In this document: one piece after another, positions 14,267 through 23,229 of the stretch
How positions within the stretch are numbered: the stretch's first letter is position 1
Layout: the number at the start of each line of letters is the position of its first letter
NCBI GenBank assembly: GCA_015058185.1
Contig: SVCV01000006.1
Span: 1-34,816, forward strand
Reading direction: 5' to 3'
Length of the DNA: 34,816 nucleotides
Source: Clostridiales bacterium
Lineage (GTDB): Bacteria; Bacillota; Clostridia; Peptostreptococcales; Anaerovoracaceae
The notes under the pieces: generated by a model
Told to the model about the DNA's origin: nothing
Databases searched by the model: none
Seen by the model: the letters and a program-made list of their open reading frames with translations, nothing else
Position numbers and translations under genes: made by a program

Positions 14267-15542
14267 CTTCGACGGATTTAAGGGATCTTCCGATGACAAA
14301 TTCTGGACAAAGGAAAGAGATAACAAGGGACGCTACTCGAAAGGTGTTCGCTGGGTTTTGGCCATCGTCATTGCCTTTGGCCTTTGGGTCTATGTGATCA
14401 GTGAAACCAACCCCACTACGCAGGAAGTCTTTACCTCCGTTCCCGTTGAACTTCTGAACGAAGAGTCCCTGGTAAACAGAGGACTGGCTTTGGTGGGTGA
14501 CGGCGAATATACCGTTAATGTGACCGTGGAAGGAAAGCGCGGAGATATCCAAAGTACGGATGTGGATGCCATCGTGGCCACCGTTGACCTCTTCGGCTAC
14601 AGCCAGGGTGATAATTACATCATGGTCAATGTGAACCTGCCGGCCAACAGCGATGTTTCCTTTGTGGAAGTTCGTCCTGCCCGGATCCTTGTGGAGATCG
14701 ATGAGTTTGCTGCGGTAAGCAAGGAGATCGATGTTCATATTGACGGCAGTCTCCCTTCCGGCCAGCAGCTGAGCTCTGCCTCTGTCAGCCCCAGTGAAGT
14801 GGTGGTTTCCGGCCCCAAGAGCTGGGTCGACCAGGTGGCTACCGTAGACGTTTTCGTTTCTGCAGAAATGCTGGATGAAGACGGCGATCCGATCCAGGTA
14901 GAAGCCATTCCCATGAACGAAGAAGGGCTGCGGGTAGAAAATGTTTCTCTGTCCACCCCCTATGTGGATTATGCCGCAAACTTGTATCCCACAAAGACCG
15001 TGCCGGTAGAGATCCCCTTTGTCGGAGAGCTTCCGGAAGGCTTTGTTTTGGACGAGCATGAATCCGTATCCGCTGTGATCCGCGGACCGAAGTCTGCGCT
15101 GCGTTCCGTATCCTCGCTGACAGCGGAGCCTGTGGATCTGTCGTCCCTTGCCGAGGGTCTGAACCGGATCCCCCTGCGGATCAGCCTGCCCTCTAAGGCG
15201 GAATATGCCAGAGGCCAGGAAAAGCCTTATGTGGAATTGATCGTGAAGCCCACGGATTCCGTCTCCTTCGTGTATGATACCGATGATCTTCAGCTGAAGA
15301 ATCTGACCGCTGAATACGGAGTGGATATTGCTTCTCAGGAATTCTATCTGACGGTGGTGGGAGAACGTTCTGTAGTGGAAATGTTAACGCAGAATGATTT
15401 CCTTCTGTCCATCGATCTTGCCGGCGTGAGTGCCGGAGAATATACCGCTGCGGTGGATGTTATTTATGATCCCGGCCTGAAGGTCCAATCCTGGGTTTTG
15501 GATCCCTCCTCCATCGATATTGTTGTGACCGAGAAAGAGTAA
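14259..15542 (+). CDS. cdaR: YbbR-domain protein CdaR, regulator of CdaA
   Basis: 427 residues: a short cytoplasmic tail, one membrane helix (about 29-47, RWVLAIVIAFGLWVYVI) and an extracellular region with successive YbbR repeats. The repeat signature PVELLNEES...VNVTVEGKRGDI recurs as IDVHIDGSLPSG...VVVSGPKSWV and VPVEIPFVGELPEG...AVIRGPKSAL, with a more distant last copy. CdaR binds CdaA and modulates c-di-AMP synthesis. ATG at 14259 has GAAGGGAGGGAC just upstream and overlaps the end of cdaA, so the two are translationally coupled. The longer in-frame reading into cdaA is not needed. Confidence 0.95.
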   Translation: MSNFDGFKGSSDDKFWTKERDNKGRYSKGVRWVLAIVIAFGLWVYVISETNPTTQEVFTSVPVELLNEESLVNRGLALVGDGEYTVNVTVEGKRGDIQSTDVDAIVATVDLFGYSQGDNYIMVNVNLPANSDVSFVEVRPARILVEIDEFAAVSKEIDVHIDGSLPSGQQLSSASVSPSEVVVSGPKSWVDQVATVDVFVSAEMLDEDGDPIQVEAIPMNEEGLRVENVSLSTPYVDYAANLYPTKTVPVEIPFVGELPEGFVLDEHESVSAVIRGPKSALRSVSSLTAEPVDLSSLAEGLNRIPLRISLPSKAEYARGQEKPYVELIVKPTDSVSFVYDTDDLQLKNLTAEYGVDIASQEFYLTVVGERSVVEMLTQNDFLLSIDLAGVSAGEYTAAVDVIYDPGLKVQSWVLDPSSIDIVVTEKE

Positions 15543-15575
15543 GCATCACGGGCGAAGGCCCGAAAAGGAGAAAAC

Positions 15576-16925
15576 ATGAGCAGATTATTCGGAACAGACG
15601 GGGTCAGAGGCGTGGCCAACACGGAGCTGACCCCTCAGCTTGCCTATAAATTGGGTCGGGCCGGTGCGGCTGTCCTCAGCAAAGACCATCCCCGCCCCGT
15701 GATTTTAGTTGGAAAAGATACCCGTATTTCCGGCGACCTTTTGGAAGAGGCCCTTTGTGCAGGGATCCTTTCCGTTGGCGGCGATGTGATTCGGGCCGGC
15801 GTGATCCCCACCCCCGCAGTGGCTTATCTCGTAAAGCATTTCAATGCCGCTGCCGGTGCTATGATCTCCGCTTCCCATAATCCCTTTGAGTACAACGGGA
15901 TCAAATTCTTTAATGGTCAGGGCTTTAAGCTGGACGATGCCATCGAGGATGAGATCGAAGCCCGGATCAACTGCGACGATTATACCCAGGATCCTGTGAC
16001 CGGTTCCGGTTTGGGTCGGGTCCTTTCTCCCGACGGTGATCCCGGAGAGATCTATCTGAACTTCCTGAAGAGCACCGTGGACGTGGACTTTTCCGGCATG
16101 AAGCTGGTTTTGGACTGTGCCAACGGCGCATCCTCCGCCTATGCTGCCCGGTTGTTCCGGGAGCTTGGCGCGGACGTCACTGCCATTTCCGACCAGCCTG
16201 ATGGTATCAATATCAACGAAAACTGCGGTTCCACCCACCCTGAAAATCTGCAGGAGCAGGTCTATGCTTTGAACGCAGATCTGGGTCTCGCCTTTGACGG
16301 TGACGCCGACAGACTGATCGCTGTGGATGAAAACGGTCGGGTCATTGACGGTGACCGGATGATCTGTGTCTGCGCCGAAATGATGAAGAGGGAAGGCTCT
16401 CTCCCTGATGGCAGGGTCACGGTTACGGTCATGAGCAACCTGGGATTCCACAAGGCCATGGGCGAAGCCGGCTGCAAGGTAGACGTTACCGCAGTAGGCG
16501 ATCGCTATGTTTTGGAAAGCATGCTGAAAACCGGAAGCGCCATCGGCGGCGAGCAGTCCGGACATATTATTTTCCTGAACCACAGCACCACCGGCGACGG
16601 AATGCTTTCCGCTTTACAGCTCTTGAAGGCAGTCAAGACCGGCGGCGGAAGCCTGGCTGCGCTGGCAGACCGAATGGAAGTATTCCCCCAGGTTCTGCGG
16701 AATGCACGGATAAAGAACGAATATAAGAATACATATATGGAGAATCCCGAAATTCGGGAAGCCATTGAAAGAATCGAAGCTGTGATGGCCGGGGAAGGCC
16801 GGGTGCTGATCCGTCCTTCCGGAACAGAGCCCCTGGTTCGGGTCATGATCGAAGGAAAAGACCAGACACAGATCACGGCGTTGGCTGAGGAACTGGCTCA
16901 GCTCATTACTGAGAAATTGGCTTAG
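15576..16925 (+). CDS. glmM: Phosphoglucosamine mutase GlmM
   Basis: 449 residues, standard length. The phosphoserine motif MISASHNPFEYNGIKFF places the catalytic Ser at 100; the metal loop FDGDADR is at about 241-247, and the phosphate-binding RPSGTEPLVRVMIEG near the C-terminus. It converts glucosamine-6-phosphate to glucosamine-1-phosphate for UDP-GlcNAc. AAAGGAG is 5 bases before the ATG. A small hairpin CGGGC/GCCCG occupies the 33-base gap after cdaR but has no U tract. GlmM is inhibited by direct contact with CdaA in Bacillota, which fits the operon. Confidence 0.98.
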   Translation: MSRLFGTDGVRGVANTELTPQLAYKLGRAGAAVLSKDHPRPVILVGKDTRISGDLLEEALCAGILSVGGDVIRAGVIPTPAVAYLVKHFNAAAGAMISASHNPFEYNGIKFFNGQGFKLDDAIEDEIEARINCDDYTQDPVTGSGLGRVLSPDGDPGEIYLNFLKSTVDVDFSGMKLVLDCANGASSAYAARLFRELGADVTAISDQPDGININENCGSTHPENLQEQVYALNADLGLAFDGDADRLIAVDENGRVIDGDRMICVCAEMMKREGSLPDGRVTVTVMSNLGFHKAMGEAGCKVDVTAVGDRYVLESMLKTGSAIGGEQSGHIIFLNHSTTGDGMLSALQLLKAVKTGGGSLAALADRMEVFPQVLRNARIKNEYKNTYMENPEIREAIERIEAVMAGEGRVLIRPSGTEPLVRVMIEGKDQTQITALAEELAQLITEKLA

Positions 16926-16936
16926 GAGGCAAGACT

Positions 16937-18766
16937 ATGTGCGGTATCGTAGGCTATATCGGCAGCGATAATGCCAGCGACATTATCATTGACGGTTTGA
17001 AAAAGCTGGAGTATAGAGGATACGATTCTGCGGGGATCGCTCTGCAGAAAAACGGACAGATCCTTGTACATAAATACAAAGGGCGGATCGCTAATCTGGA
17101 AGCAGCCATCGAGGGAAAGGATCTGTACAGCCACTGCGGCATCGGTCACACCCGTTGGGCTACCCACGGTGCACCCTCTGATGTAAACTCCCATCCTCAT
17201 ACCAATGGGGACGGAAGCATTGCCGTTGTTCACAACGGGATCATCGAAAATTACACCGAACTGAAGGAATGGCTCATTGCTGAACATGGAGTGGAATTCC
17301 GGTCCGAGACGGATACGGAAGTCATCGCTCACCTGGTGGGCCTTTACTATGACGGCGACCTGATGGATGCAGTTTATAAGGCTGCGGAAAAGATGCGGGG
17401 CGCCTATGCCATCGGTGCCATCTGCAACAAAGAGCCGGACAAAATGGTAGCGGTTCGGAAGGACAGTCCCCTGGTAGTGGGGTTGGGCGAAGGATGCAAT
17501 TTTATTGCTTCGGATATTCCCGCTCTCCTTCGCTATGTCCGAAAGATCTATCTGATCGAAAACAACGAGACCGTAGTTCTTACTAAGGATGAGGTCAAGA
17601 TCTATAATGCGGACCGGAAGGAAGTACACCGAGATGTCTTCCACGTTACCTGGGATGCAGATGCCGCGGAAAAAGAAGGCTACGATCACTTTATGATCAA
17701 GGAGATCCACGAACAGCCCAAGGGTCTGTACGAAACCCTTCACCGCCGTTTGTTGGAAGATGACAGCATCAAACTGGACGGCATTACCATCACCAAAGAA
17801 GAAATCGAAAACCTGGATAAGGTTTATATCGTCGCCTGCGGAACAGCTTATCACGCCGGCCTGATCGGCAAATTCGCCATCGAGCGCTTTGCCAGGATCC
17901 CTGTGGAAGTGGAAGTGGCTTCCGAGTTCCGTTACAGGGAACCTCTCATTAACGAAAAGTCTTTGTTTATCGCCATCAGCCAGTCCGGAGAGACCTCCGA
18001 CACTTTGGCTGCCCTTCGGGAAGCCAAGAGCAAGGGTGCCCGGGTATTGTCTGTGGTAAATGTGGTGGGAAGTTCCGTTGCCAGAGAATCTGACGATGTA
18101 TTTTACACCTGGGCAGGTCCTGAGATCGCCGTTGCCTCTACGAAGGCTTACACCACCCAGCTGATGTGTATGTACCTGATCGCCCTGCACATGGCAAAGG
18201 AAAAGGGTGTTATGAGCCAGGAAGAGTACCTGGGCTATATTCGGGATCTGAAAGAGATTCCCGAAAAGCTGAAGAAGATCCTTCGTTCCGAAAAGGCGAT
18301 CCACGAGATGGCCAAGGATCTGTACAAAACGGAGCAGGTATTCTTTATCGGCAGAGGAAACGATTCTGCGGTTTCTTATGAGGGCTCTCTGAAGCTGAAG
18401 GAGATCTCCTATATCAATTCTTTCGCCATTGCTGCGGGAGAACTGAAGCACGGAACCATCGCTCTGATCGAAAAAGATACTTTGGTCATTTCCCTCGCTG
18501 CGCAGGATCATCTCTTTGAAAAGATGCTCTCCAATATTCAGGAAGTAAAGGCCAGAGGCGCCTATGTGGTAGGTCTCGCCAAGGAAGGCAATACGGAGAT
18601 CGAAAAGCAGGCGGATCGGGTGATCTACATTCCCGAATGCCGGGATGAGCTGACACCTCTTCTGTCCGTGGTTCCTCTCCAGCTGTTGGCTTATTATATT
18701 GCAAAGCTGCGGGGCTGCGATATCGACAAGCCCAAGAACCTGGCCAAGTCCGTTACTGTAGAATAA
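16937..18766 (+). CDS. glmS: Glutamine-fructose-6-phosphate aminotransferase GlmS
   Basis: 609 residues. MCGIVGYIG gives the N-terminal nucleophile Cys2 of the glutaminase domain; two SIS domains follow (SQSGETSDTLAALREA at about 349-364; SYEGSLKLKEISYINSFA about 478-495), with the isomerase-site AAGELKHGTIALIE and the C-terminal KPKNLAKSVTVE. It makes glucosamine-6-phosphate from fructose-6-phosphate and glutamine. The start lies 11 bases after glmM, preceded by TTAGGAGG. That leaves no room for a glmS ribozyme, so feedback by that device is not present here. Confidence 0.98.
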   Translation: MCGIVGYIGSDNASDIIIDGLKKLEYRGYDSAGIALQKNGQILVHKYKGRIANLEAAIEGKDLYSHCGIGHTRWATHGAPSDVNSHPHTNGDGSIAVVHNGIIENYTELKEWLIAEHGVEFRSETDTEVIAHLVGLYYDGDLMDAVYKAAEKMRGAYAIGAICNKEPDKMVAVRKDSPLVVGLGEGCNFIASDIPALLRYVRKIYLIENNETVVLTKDEVKIYNADRKEVHRDVFHVTWDADAAEKEGYDHFMIKEIHEQPKGLYETLHRRLLEDDSIKLDGITITKEEIENLDKVYIVACGTAYHAGLIGKFAIERFARIPVEVEVASEFRYREPLINEKSLFIAISQSGETSDTLAALREAKSKGARVLSVVNVVGSSVARESDDVFYTWAGPEIAVASTKAYTTQLMCMYLIALHMAKEKGVMSQEEYLGYIRDLKEIPEKLKKILRSEKAIHEMAKDLYKTEQVFFIGRGNDSAVSYEGSLKLKEISYINSFAIAAGELKHGTIALIEKDTLVISLAAQDHLFEKMLSNIQEVKARGAYVVGLAKEGNTEIEKQADRVIYIPECRDELTPLLSVVPLQLLAYYIAKLRGCDIDKPKNLAKSVTVE

Positions 18767-18799
18767 TTCGTCCTGAGAGATCGGACGGTCATTTCAGTC

Positions 18800-18828
18800 T
18801 GCCGCCGGTTTTCGGCGGCATTTCTTAT
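18800..18828 (+). terminator. Terminator of the glm operon
   Basis: TGCCGCCG (18800-18807), short T-rich loop, CGGCGGCA (18813-18820), then TTTCTTAT. Strong stem, moderate U tract. It is followed at once by the AAGGAG site of the moxR gene, so some readthrough is likely because no separate promoter is evident. Confidence 0.75.
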
Positions 18829-18840
18829 AAGGAGTAATTT

Positions 18841-19809
18841 ATGACAACCGCAAATGTAGCACGATGTGCAGAATCTCTGATCCGGGAAACCGAAAAAATC
18901 ATTATTGGCCGGGATGAGCAGATCCGTCTTATGCTTATGGCCATTTTGGCAGAAGGACACGTTCTTTTGGAAGATCTTCCCGGAAGCGGTAAGACCACTT
19001 TGGCAAAGACGCTTTCTTTAGCTCTTGGATGCGATTACAGCCGGATCCAGTTCACTCCGGACCTGCTTCCTTCTGATGTAGTCGGCATGAAGATCTACAA
19101 CCAGAAAACCGGGGAGTTTCAGTATTTGGAAGGGCCTGTAAAGACCCATATCCTGCTGGCCGATGAGATCAACCGGGCTATCCCCCGTACTCAGGCAGCC
19201 TTGCTGGAAGCCATGGAAGAAAAGCAGGTCACCATCGAAGGGGAGACCTCTCCTTTGCCTGCGCCTTTCGTCGTTATGGCTACCCAAAACCCGGTAGAAG
19301 GGGAGAGCACCTTCCCTCTGCCCGTAGCACAGATGGACCGCTTCTTTGTCCGGCTGTCCCTGGGCTACCTTTCTGCTCAGGAAGAAGTGGACATGCTCAG
19401 CCGGTTGGGCGACGGCATTCCTTTTGAGAAGGTGGAGAAGATCACTTCTCCCGAAGAGATCCGCCAGCTCCAGAAAGAGGTCCAGGAAGTGTTCGTCAGC
19501 GATGATGTGAAGGAATACATCGTTGCTCTGACGCAGGCTACCCGTACCCATAAGCTTCTTCGCTTCGGTGTAAGCCCCCGGGCTGCCAGAAGCCTGTTTA
19601 AGGGCGGCAAGGCTTATGCCGCCATGGCCGGCCGGGATTTCGTGACTCCCGATGACATTCAGAAGATCGCCTTTGCGGTCCTGACGCACCGGATCTCCCT
19701 TCAGAGTGAGGCTCTGTTCTCCGGACATACCCCGGAACAGGTCATCGCAGACATTTTGGCAGAGATCCCCGTACCTCCCGCAAAAGAGGATATGTTCCAT
19801 GTCCGTTGA
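18841..19809 (+). CDS. MoxR family AAA+ ATPase
   Basis: 322 residues. Walker A LPGSGKTT at 46-53, Walker B LLADEINR near 106-113, sensor 1 VVMATQNP, and the arginine-rich lid SPRAARSLFKGG. MoxR ATPases work as chaperones that insert or activate metal-dependent or von Willebrand-type targets. AAGGAG lies 6 bases before the ATG. The stop overlaps the DUF58 gene, giving the standard MoxR-DUF58 pair; the third member of the unit is the membrane protein that follows. The client is unknown. Confidence 0.94.
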   Translation: MTTANVARCAESLIRETEKIIIGRDEQIRLMLMAILAEGHVLLEDLPGSGKTTLAKTLSLALGCDYSRIQFTPDLLPSDVVGMKIYNQKTGEFQYLEGPVKTHILLADEINRAIPRTQAALLEAMEEKQVTIEGETSPLPAPFVVMATQNPVEGESTFPLPVAQMDRFFVRLSLGYLSAQEEVDMLSRLGDGIPFEKVEKITSPEEIRQLQKEVQEVFVSDDVKEYIVALTQATRTHKLLRFGVSPRAARSLFKGGKAYAAMAGRDFVTPDDIQKIAFAVLTHRISLQSEALFSGHTPEQVIADILAEIPVPPAKEDMFHVR

Positions 19810-21097
19810 GCAAACTTTCTCCAGTATTTTTTCAGGCAAATGGATATTCTTTGCCTTTCTTGCAGGATCCCTGATCGCGGCCTACAACGATTATTTCGCG
19901 TTGGCTGCGATTTTGATGTTCCTTTTTTTGCTGTACTTTTTTTCCTGGCTTTGGGGGAAAATGTCCCTCCGCAAAGTAAGTGTAAAAGTTTCCGCAGAGA
20001 AAACCCGGGCTTTCCCCGGGGGAACCTTCCCGGTTTCCTGGCATGTGGAAAATGATAAATTTCTTCCTTTGATTTGGCTGGACGTTCTTCATCTGCGTCC
20101 GAAACGGGACTGTGCGGTTCCCGACGAGACCTTCTCCCGGGGCGCCCGGCAATTCCCCGGGGAAATCGAGCAAAAGGCCATCTTCGGCCGGAAGTTTGCC
20201 TGGATCTTATCCTGGCAAAGGCTGGATTGGTCTATGGAATATCTGGCCCGGGCCCGGGGGATCTGCAGTCTGGAAAACCTGACATTGGTCTCCGGTGACG
20301 GCTTTGGTCTTACGGTTCGGGAAAAAACCTTGCGATTGAGCTCTCCCGTGAAGTTGGTGGTATATCCCCGGATCATTCCCGTGGATCTTCGGCCCTTCCT
20401 TCGTCCTCTTTATGACTGTGCCGGAGGCGGTGCCGGTTATTTTGAAGACCGTACTCTGCTGAAAAACAGTCGGGATTATTTGCCCGGTGACAGCTTTAAG
20501 TCCATCAATTGGAGAATGGCTGCCAAGTCTCAAAAACTCCAGTCCAATGTTTACGAAAAGATCCTTCCCCGGGCAGCCTTTTTCGTTTTGGATGCAGAGT
20601 CCTTTAAAAAGGGAACGGATCCGGAATTCGAGGAGATCCTGGAAGTTTTGGCTTCTTTGATCCTGCGGCTTCAGGATCAGCAGATGAACTGCGGATTGAC
20701 TCTTCCCGGAAATCCCGGCTCTCTGCACATTCCTTCCTGCAAAAACTCCGGAAATATCCTGGCAGATCTTGCAGGGATCGAGCGTCCTGTAGAAAAAAAG
20801 AAAAAGAAAATGGGAAAAATGACCTCCGAGGATGCCCTGGAGGATGAACAGATCCTGCTGGAAAAAGAGGAAGAGGAGATCCCTCTGCTTTTCCCTGTTT
20901 CCGAGATCCTTTCCTATCGGGATTTGTTAGGACAGGTATATATTGCGGCGCGGGATCCGGAATCTGTGACCTGCCGCCAGTTAGTAGCAGCCTTCGGTGA
21001 GGATAAAGTTCGCTACATTTTCTGCGAGAATCCCCAGGGGATCCATGCGGATCACTCTATGACCCTGGAACAGATTCGAAAGGGGGCGGAAGAATGA
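19799..21097 (+). CDS. DUF58 domain protein
   Basis: 432 residues. Two hydrophobic segments (about 13-30 and 32-52) precede a long soluble region. The DUF58 signature is DRTLLKNSRDYLPGDSFKSINWRMAAKSQKLQSNVYEK (about 218-255), close to the family R-x-Y-x-x-G-D-x-x-x-x-I-x-W-x-x-x-A. A lysine- and glutamate-rich insert (about 335-370) is unusual. DUF58 proteins resemble a von Willebrand factor A fold and accompany MoxR ATPases. The ATG at 19799 overlaps moxR and has AGAGGA 8 bases upstream. The stop overlaps the next gene by 4 bases. Precise role unknown. Confidence 0.88.
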   Translation: MSVEQTFSSIFSGKWIFFAFLAGSLIAAYNDYFALAAILMFLFLLYFFSWLWGKMSLRKVSVKVSAEKTRAFPGGTFPVSWHVENDKFLPLIWLDVLHLRPKRDCAVPDETFSRGARQFPGEIEQKAIFGRKFAWILSWQRLDWSMEYLARARGICSLENLTLVSGDGFGLTVREKTLRLSSPVKLVVYPRIIPVDLRPFLRPLYDCAGGGAGYFEDRTLLKNSRDYLPGDSFKSINWRMAAKSQKLQSNVYEKILPRAAFFVLDAESFKKGTDPEFEEILEVLASLILRLQDQQMNCGLTLPGNPGSLHIPSCKNSGNILADLAGIERPVEKKKKKMGKMTSEDALEDEQILLEKEEEEIPLLFPVSEILSYRDLLGQVYIAARDPESVTCRQLVAAFGEDKVRYIFCENPQGIHADHSMTLEQIRKGAEE

Positions 21098-22392
21098 GAA
21101 ATTTCACTGCCCATTTTGTAAGTGTCTCCTCCATTTGGTGCTGCACGGCGATCCTTTATACCCTTTTCCTTGTGGGAACCCACGGCCAGCATACCGAGGC
21201 CTACATTGATTTTTATCCCTGGGTGGCCCTTGCCTTACTGTTTTATGTGGTCGATGTGCTTTTGCTTCGACGGGGACTTTCGGAGAACCTTTTTGTCGGG
21301 CTCAATGTGGCAATGATCGCGTTTCTTGTGGCCTTTGGAAGTCTGTTCCTTGCTCACGGGGCAAGCTTTATGGGAAGTGTTGCCGCCGGTGTATTCCTTT
21401 TGGTTCCCGGCGTTATGGCCTTTTTCTTGAGCCGAAAGCCCCTTTCTCCCAACACGGTGCTGAACTTCCTGGAAGGTGCCATCGTCCTCTTTATCGTTTA
21501 TGTATTTATGGAAGAGAGCGCGGCAGGTTCCGGGAATTACTTCAATATTCCTTTGATCGCTGCGCTGGTTTTGGCTTTTGTCAGCATCATTCTTATGCGG
21601 ACGGTTTCCGGAAACCGAAGCAAGGTGCAGGGAAGCCGGCTGACCGGCGGGCTCATGATGGCTGCCATCTTTGTGGTGATCCTTTTGATCTCCGTAGGCG
21701 GGCTGATGCTTTTCTCCGGCGGGATCCGTACAGCCCTGTCCGGGGTGCTTTCCGGCCTTACGTCTTTGGGCCTTGCCATTGCCGGCCTTTTCCTTAAGCT
21801 CATGGAATTCCTGGCGCAATTTGCCTCGGAGGAAGAGGCCCTTCCTCCGGAAATGGAGCCCACTATGGGCAGCCCTGACGGGGAAATGGATGCCTTTGCC
21901 CAGATGGATTGGGGCAATGTGCCTTTGATCCTTATCGGGGTCATTATCGCTGCGGTGGTCGTGGGCATTGCTGTCTGGATGCGGAAAAATAAAGGACAAA
22001 AACTTCCGGCTCAGGCCGTCGTAAAGGGAAGTCCGGAAAAGCGGGCTTTCATTCGGAACCGTCTTTGGGATCGGATCGTCCAATGGATAAGAGCCCTTCG
22101 GCAGAAGCTTATTTTTACCTGGCATAAATTTATCTATCGGAATACGGTTCCCGGGATCCTTCTCCGGGCGGAAGCCTGTGGTATGAGAAGAAAGGTCCGC
22201 AGAGAAAAGGGCGAATCCGGAAGCCATTACATCCGTAGACTTGTGCAGGGAATGGATGAAAAGATCTGTTCTCAGGAAGACCGGATCCTTGCAGAGGAGT
22301 TTTGCGGTTTGCTGGACCGCTTTTTCTACAGCGGGAAAGATCCTTCTGCAGATGAAAAAATGCTTCGCCGGATGAAAAAGATATTTCGGTAA
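21094..22392 (+). CDS. Polytopic membrane protein of a MoxR-DUF58 locus
   Basis: 432 residues with about seven or eight hydrophobic helices in the first 310 residues, an acidic loop rich in Glu, Pro and Met (about 247-273), one more helix (about 276-293), and a basic cytoplasmic C-terminal domain (about 295-432) containing RREKGESGSHYIRRLV and ILAEEFCGLLDRFFYSG. That tail resembles the DUF4129-like ends of the transglutaminase-type proteins that normally complete MoxR-DUF58 operons, but I see no transglutaminase catalytic Cys-His-Asp pattern. The ATG overlaps the DUF58 stop (ATGA). I do not assign a function. Confidence 0.7.
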   Translation: MRNFTAHFVSVSSIWCCTAILYTLFLVGTHGQHTEAYIDFYPWVALALLFYVVDVLLLRRGLSENLFVGLNVAMIAFLVAFGSLFLAHGASFMGSVAAGVFLLVPGVMAFFLSRKPLSPNTVLNFLEGAIVLFIVYVFMEESAAGSGNYFNIPLIAALVLAFVSIILMRTVSGNRSKVQGSRLTGGLMMAAIFVVILLISVGGLMLFSGGIRTALSGVLSGLTSLGLAIAGLFLKLMEFLAQFASEEEALPPEMEPTMGSPDGEMDAFAQMDWGNVPLILIGVIIAAVVVGIAVWMRKNKGQKLPAQAVVKGSPEKRAFIRNRLWDRIVQWIRALRQKLIFTWHKFIYRNTVPGILLRAEACGMRRKVRREKGESGSHYIRRLVQGMDEKICSQEDRILAEEFCGLLDRFFYSGKDPSADEKMLRRMKKIFR

Positions 22393-22411
22393 TGAATTCC
22401 TTAGGAATTTA

Positions 22412-22420
22412 TGGTAAAAT
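22412..22420 (+). promoter_or_regulatory. Possible extended -10 promoter of the GerMN lipoprotein gene
   Basis: TGGTAAAAT 42 bases before the lipoprotein ATG, just after a small AATTCC/GGAATT hairpin that follows the preceding stop. No clear -35. Confidence 0.3.
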
Positions 22421-22461
22421 TATTATGTATGCTCAGGGGTATTACGAAAAGGGGGATTAAA

Positions 22462-23172
22462 ATGAAAAAACGATGGATCCTTGCACTGGGTCTTTGCCTG
22501 GTAATGGCCTTATTTGCATTTGGATGCGGCGCAGGGGATCATGCCGCAGATCCGAAAGAGGAAGTTCTTCAGCAGGATCCTGCTGCGGACCAGGAATCGG
22601 AACCTCCCGCGGTTCCGGAAACACCTGTGGATCAGCCGGAAGCACAGATCCCTTCGTCCTATACGGAAAAGGTTATTCTTTACTACGCCAATGACGAGTA
22701 TATTGAAACCGGTCGTTCCGACCTGCCCCGACTGCTGCCCTTTGAGACAGAGATCGAATACACTTCAGAAGAAGGCCCTCTGATGGCCATGTTAGAGGCT
22801 TTGAAGGAAGTTCCCGCCGGTGCAGAAGGACTGTCTACTGTGATTTCGAAGGATATCACTTTCCTGGATGCCCGCATGGGTTGGGAAAATGACGAGATCG
22901 TTTATACGGAAAACGGCGAACCTGACGGAAGCCAAATGGTGGTTTTCGTGGATGTGGCTGCGGAAGGCCTGGGCGGCGGATCTCTGACAGAAGAGCTGTT
23001 TATTGATCAAATCGTGGAAACGATCTTTGCTGAACAGGGGAATAATGGAGGCTTTATTGCCGGTCAGTATGGGACGCCCTATGGAGTCCAGTTCCTCGTA
23101 AACGGCGAGAAAGTGGAAAGTCTCATGGGTCACTTCGGCGCCATGGAGCCTTTTGAAAGTACTTTAAATTAA
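22462..23172 (+). CDS. GerMN-domain lipoprotein
   Basis: 236 residues. A signal peptide (MKKRWILALGLCLVMALFAFGC) ends in a lipobox-type Cys at 22, followed by a Pro/Glu/Asp-rich linker to about 68. The rest is one GerMN domain: KVILYYANDEYIETGRSDL, then LEALKEVPAGAEGLSTVISKDITFLDARM and GSQMVVFVDVA. GerMN domains occur in the germination/sporulation protein GerM and in surface lipoproteins and may bind wall glycans. The ATG at 22462 has AAAAGGGGGA upstream and makes the signal peptide begin normally. Whether it works with the preceding MoxR group is not clear. Confidence 0.85.
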   Translation: MKKRWILALGLCLVMALFAFGCGAGDHAADPKEEVLQQDPAADQESEPPAVPETPVDQPEAQIPSSYTEKVILYYANDEYIETGRSDLPRLLPFETEIEYTSEEGPLMAMLEALKEVPAGAEGLSTVISKDITFLDARMGWENDEIVYTENGEPDGSQMVVFVDVAAEGLGGGSLTEELFIDQIVETIFAEQGNNGGFIAGQYGTPYGVQFLVNGEKVESLMGHFGAMEPFESTLN

Positions 23173-23182
23173 GGAACCGATC

Positions 23183-23205
23183 CGGAGCCTCGGCTCCGTT
23201 GTAAT
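23183..23205 (+). terminator. Weak terminator-like hairpin after the GerMN gene
   Basis: CGGAGC CTCG GCTCCG (23183-23198) followed by TTGTAAT. Stem is good, the U tract is poor. Confidence 0.4.
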
Positions 23206-23229
23206 AGAGATCCTGAAAAGGAGGAACCT

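Noticed and set aside
16926-16936. glmS ribozyme upstream of glmS
   Set aside because: Only 11 bases separate glmM and glmS, holding a ribosome binding site and nothing else; no ribozyme sequence is present upstream within the operon leader either.
16922-18511. 529-codon minus-strand open frame opposite glmS
   Set aside because: It is a shadow of glmS codon bias; the translation has no recognisable domain.
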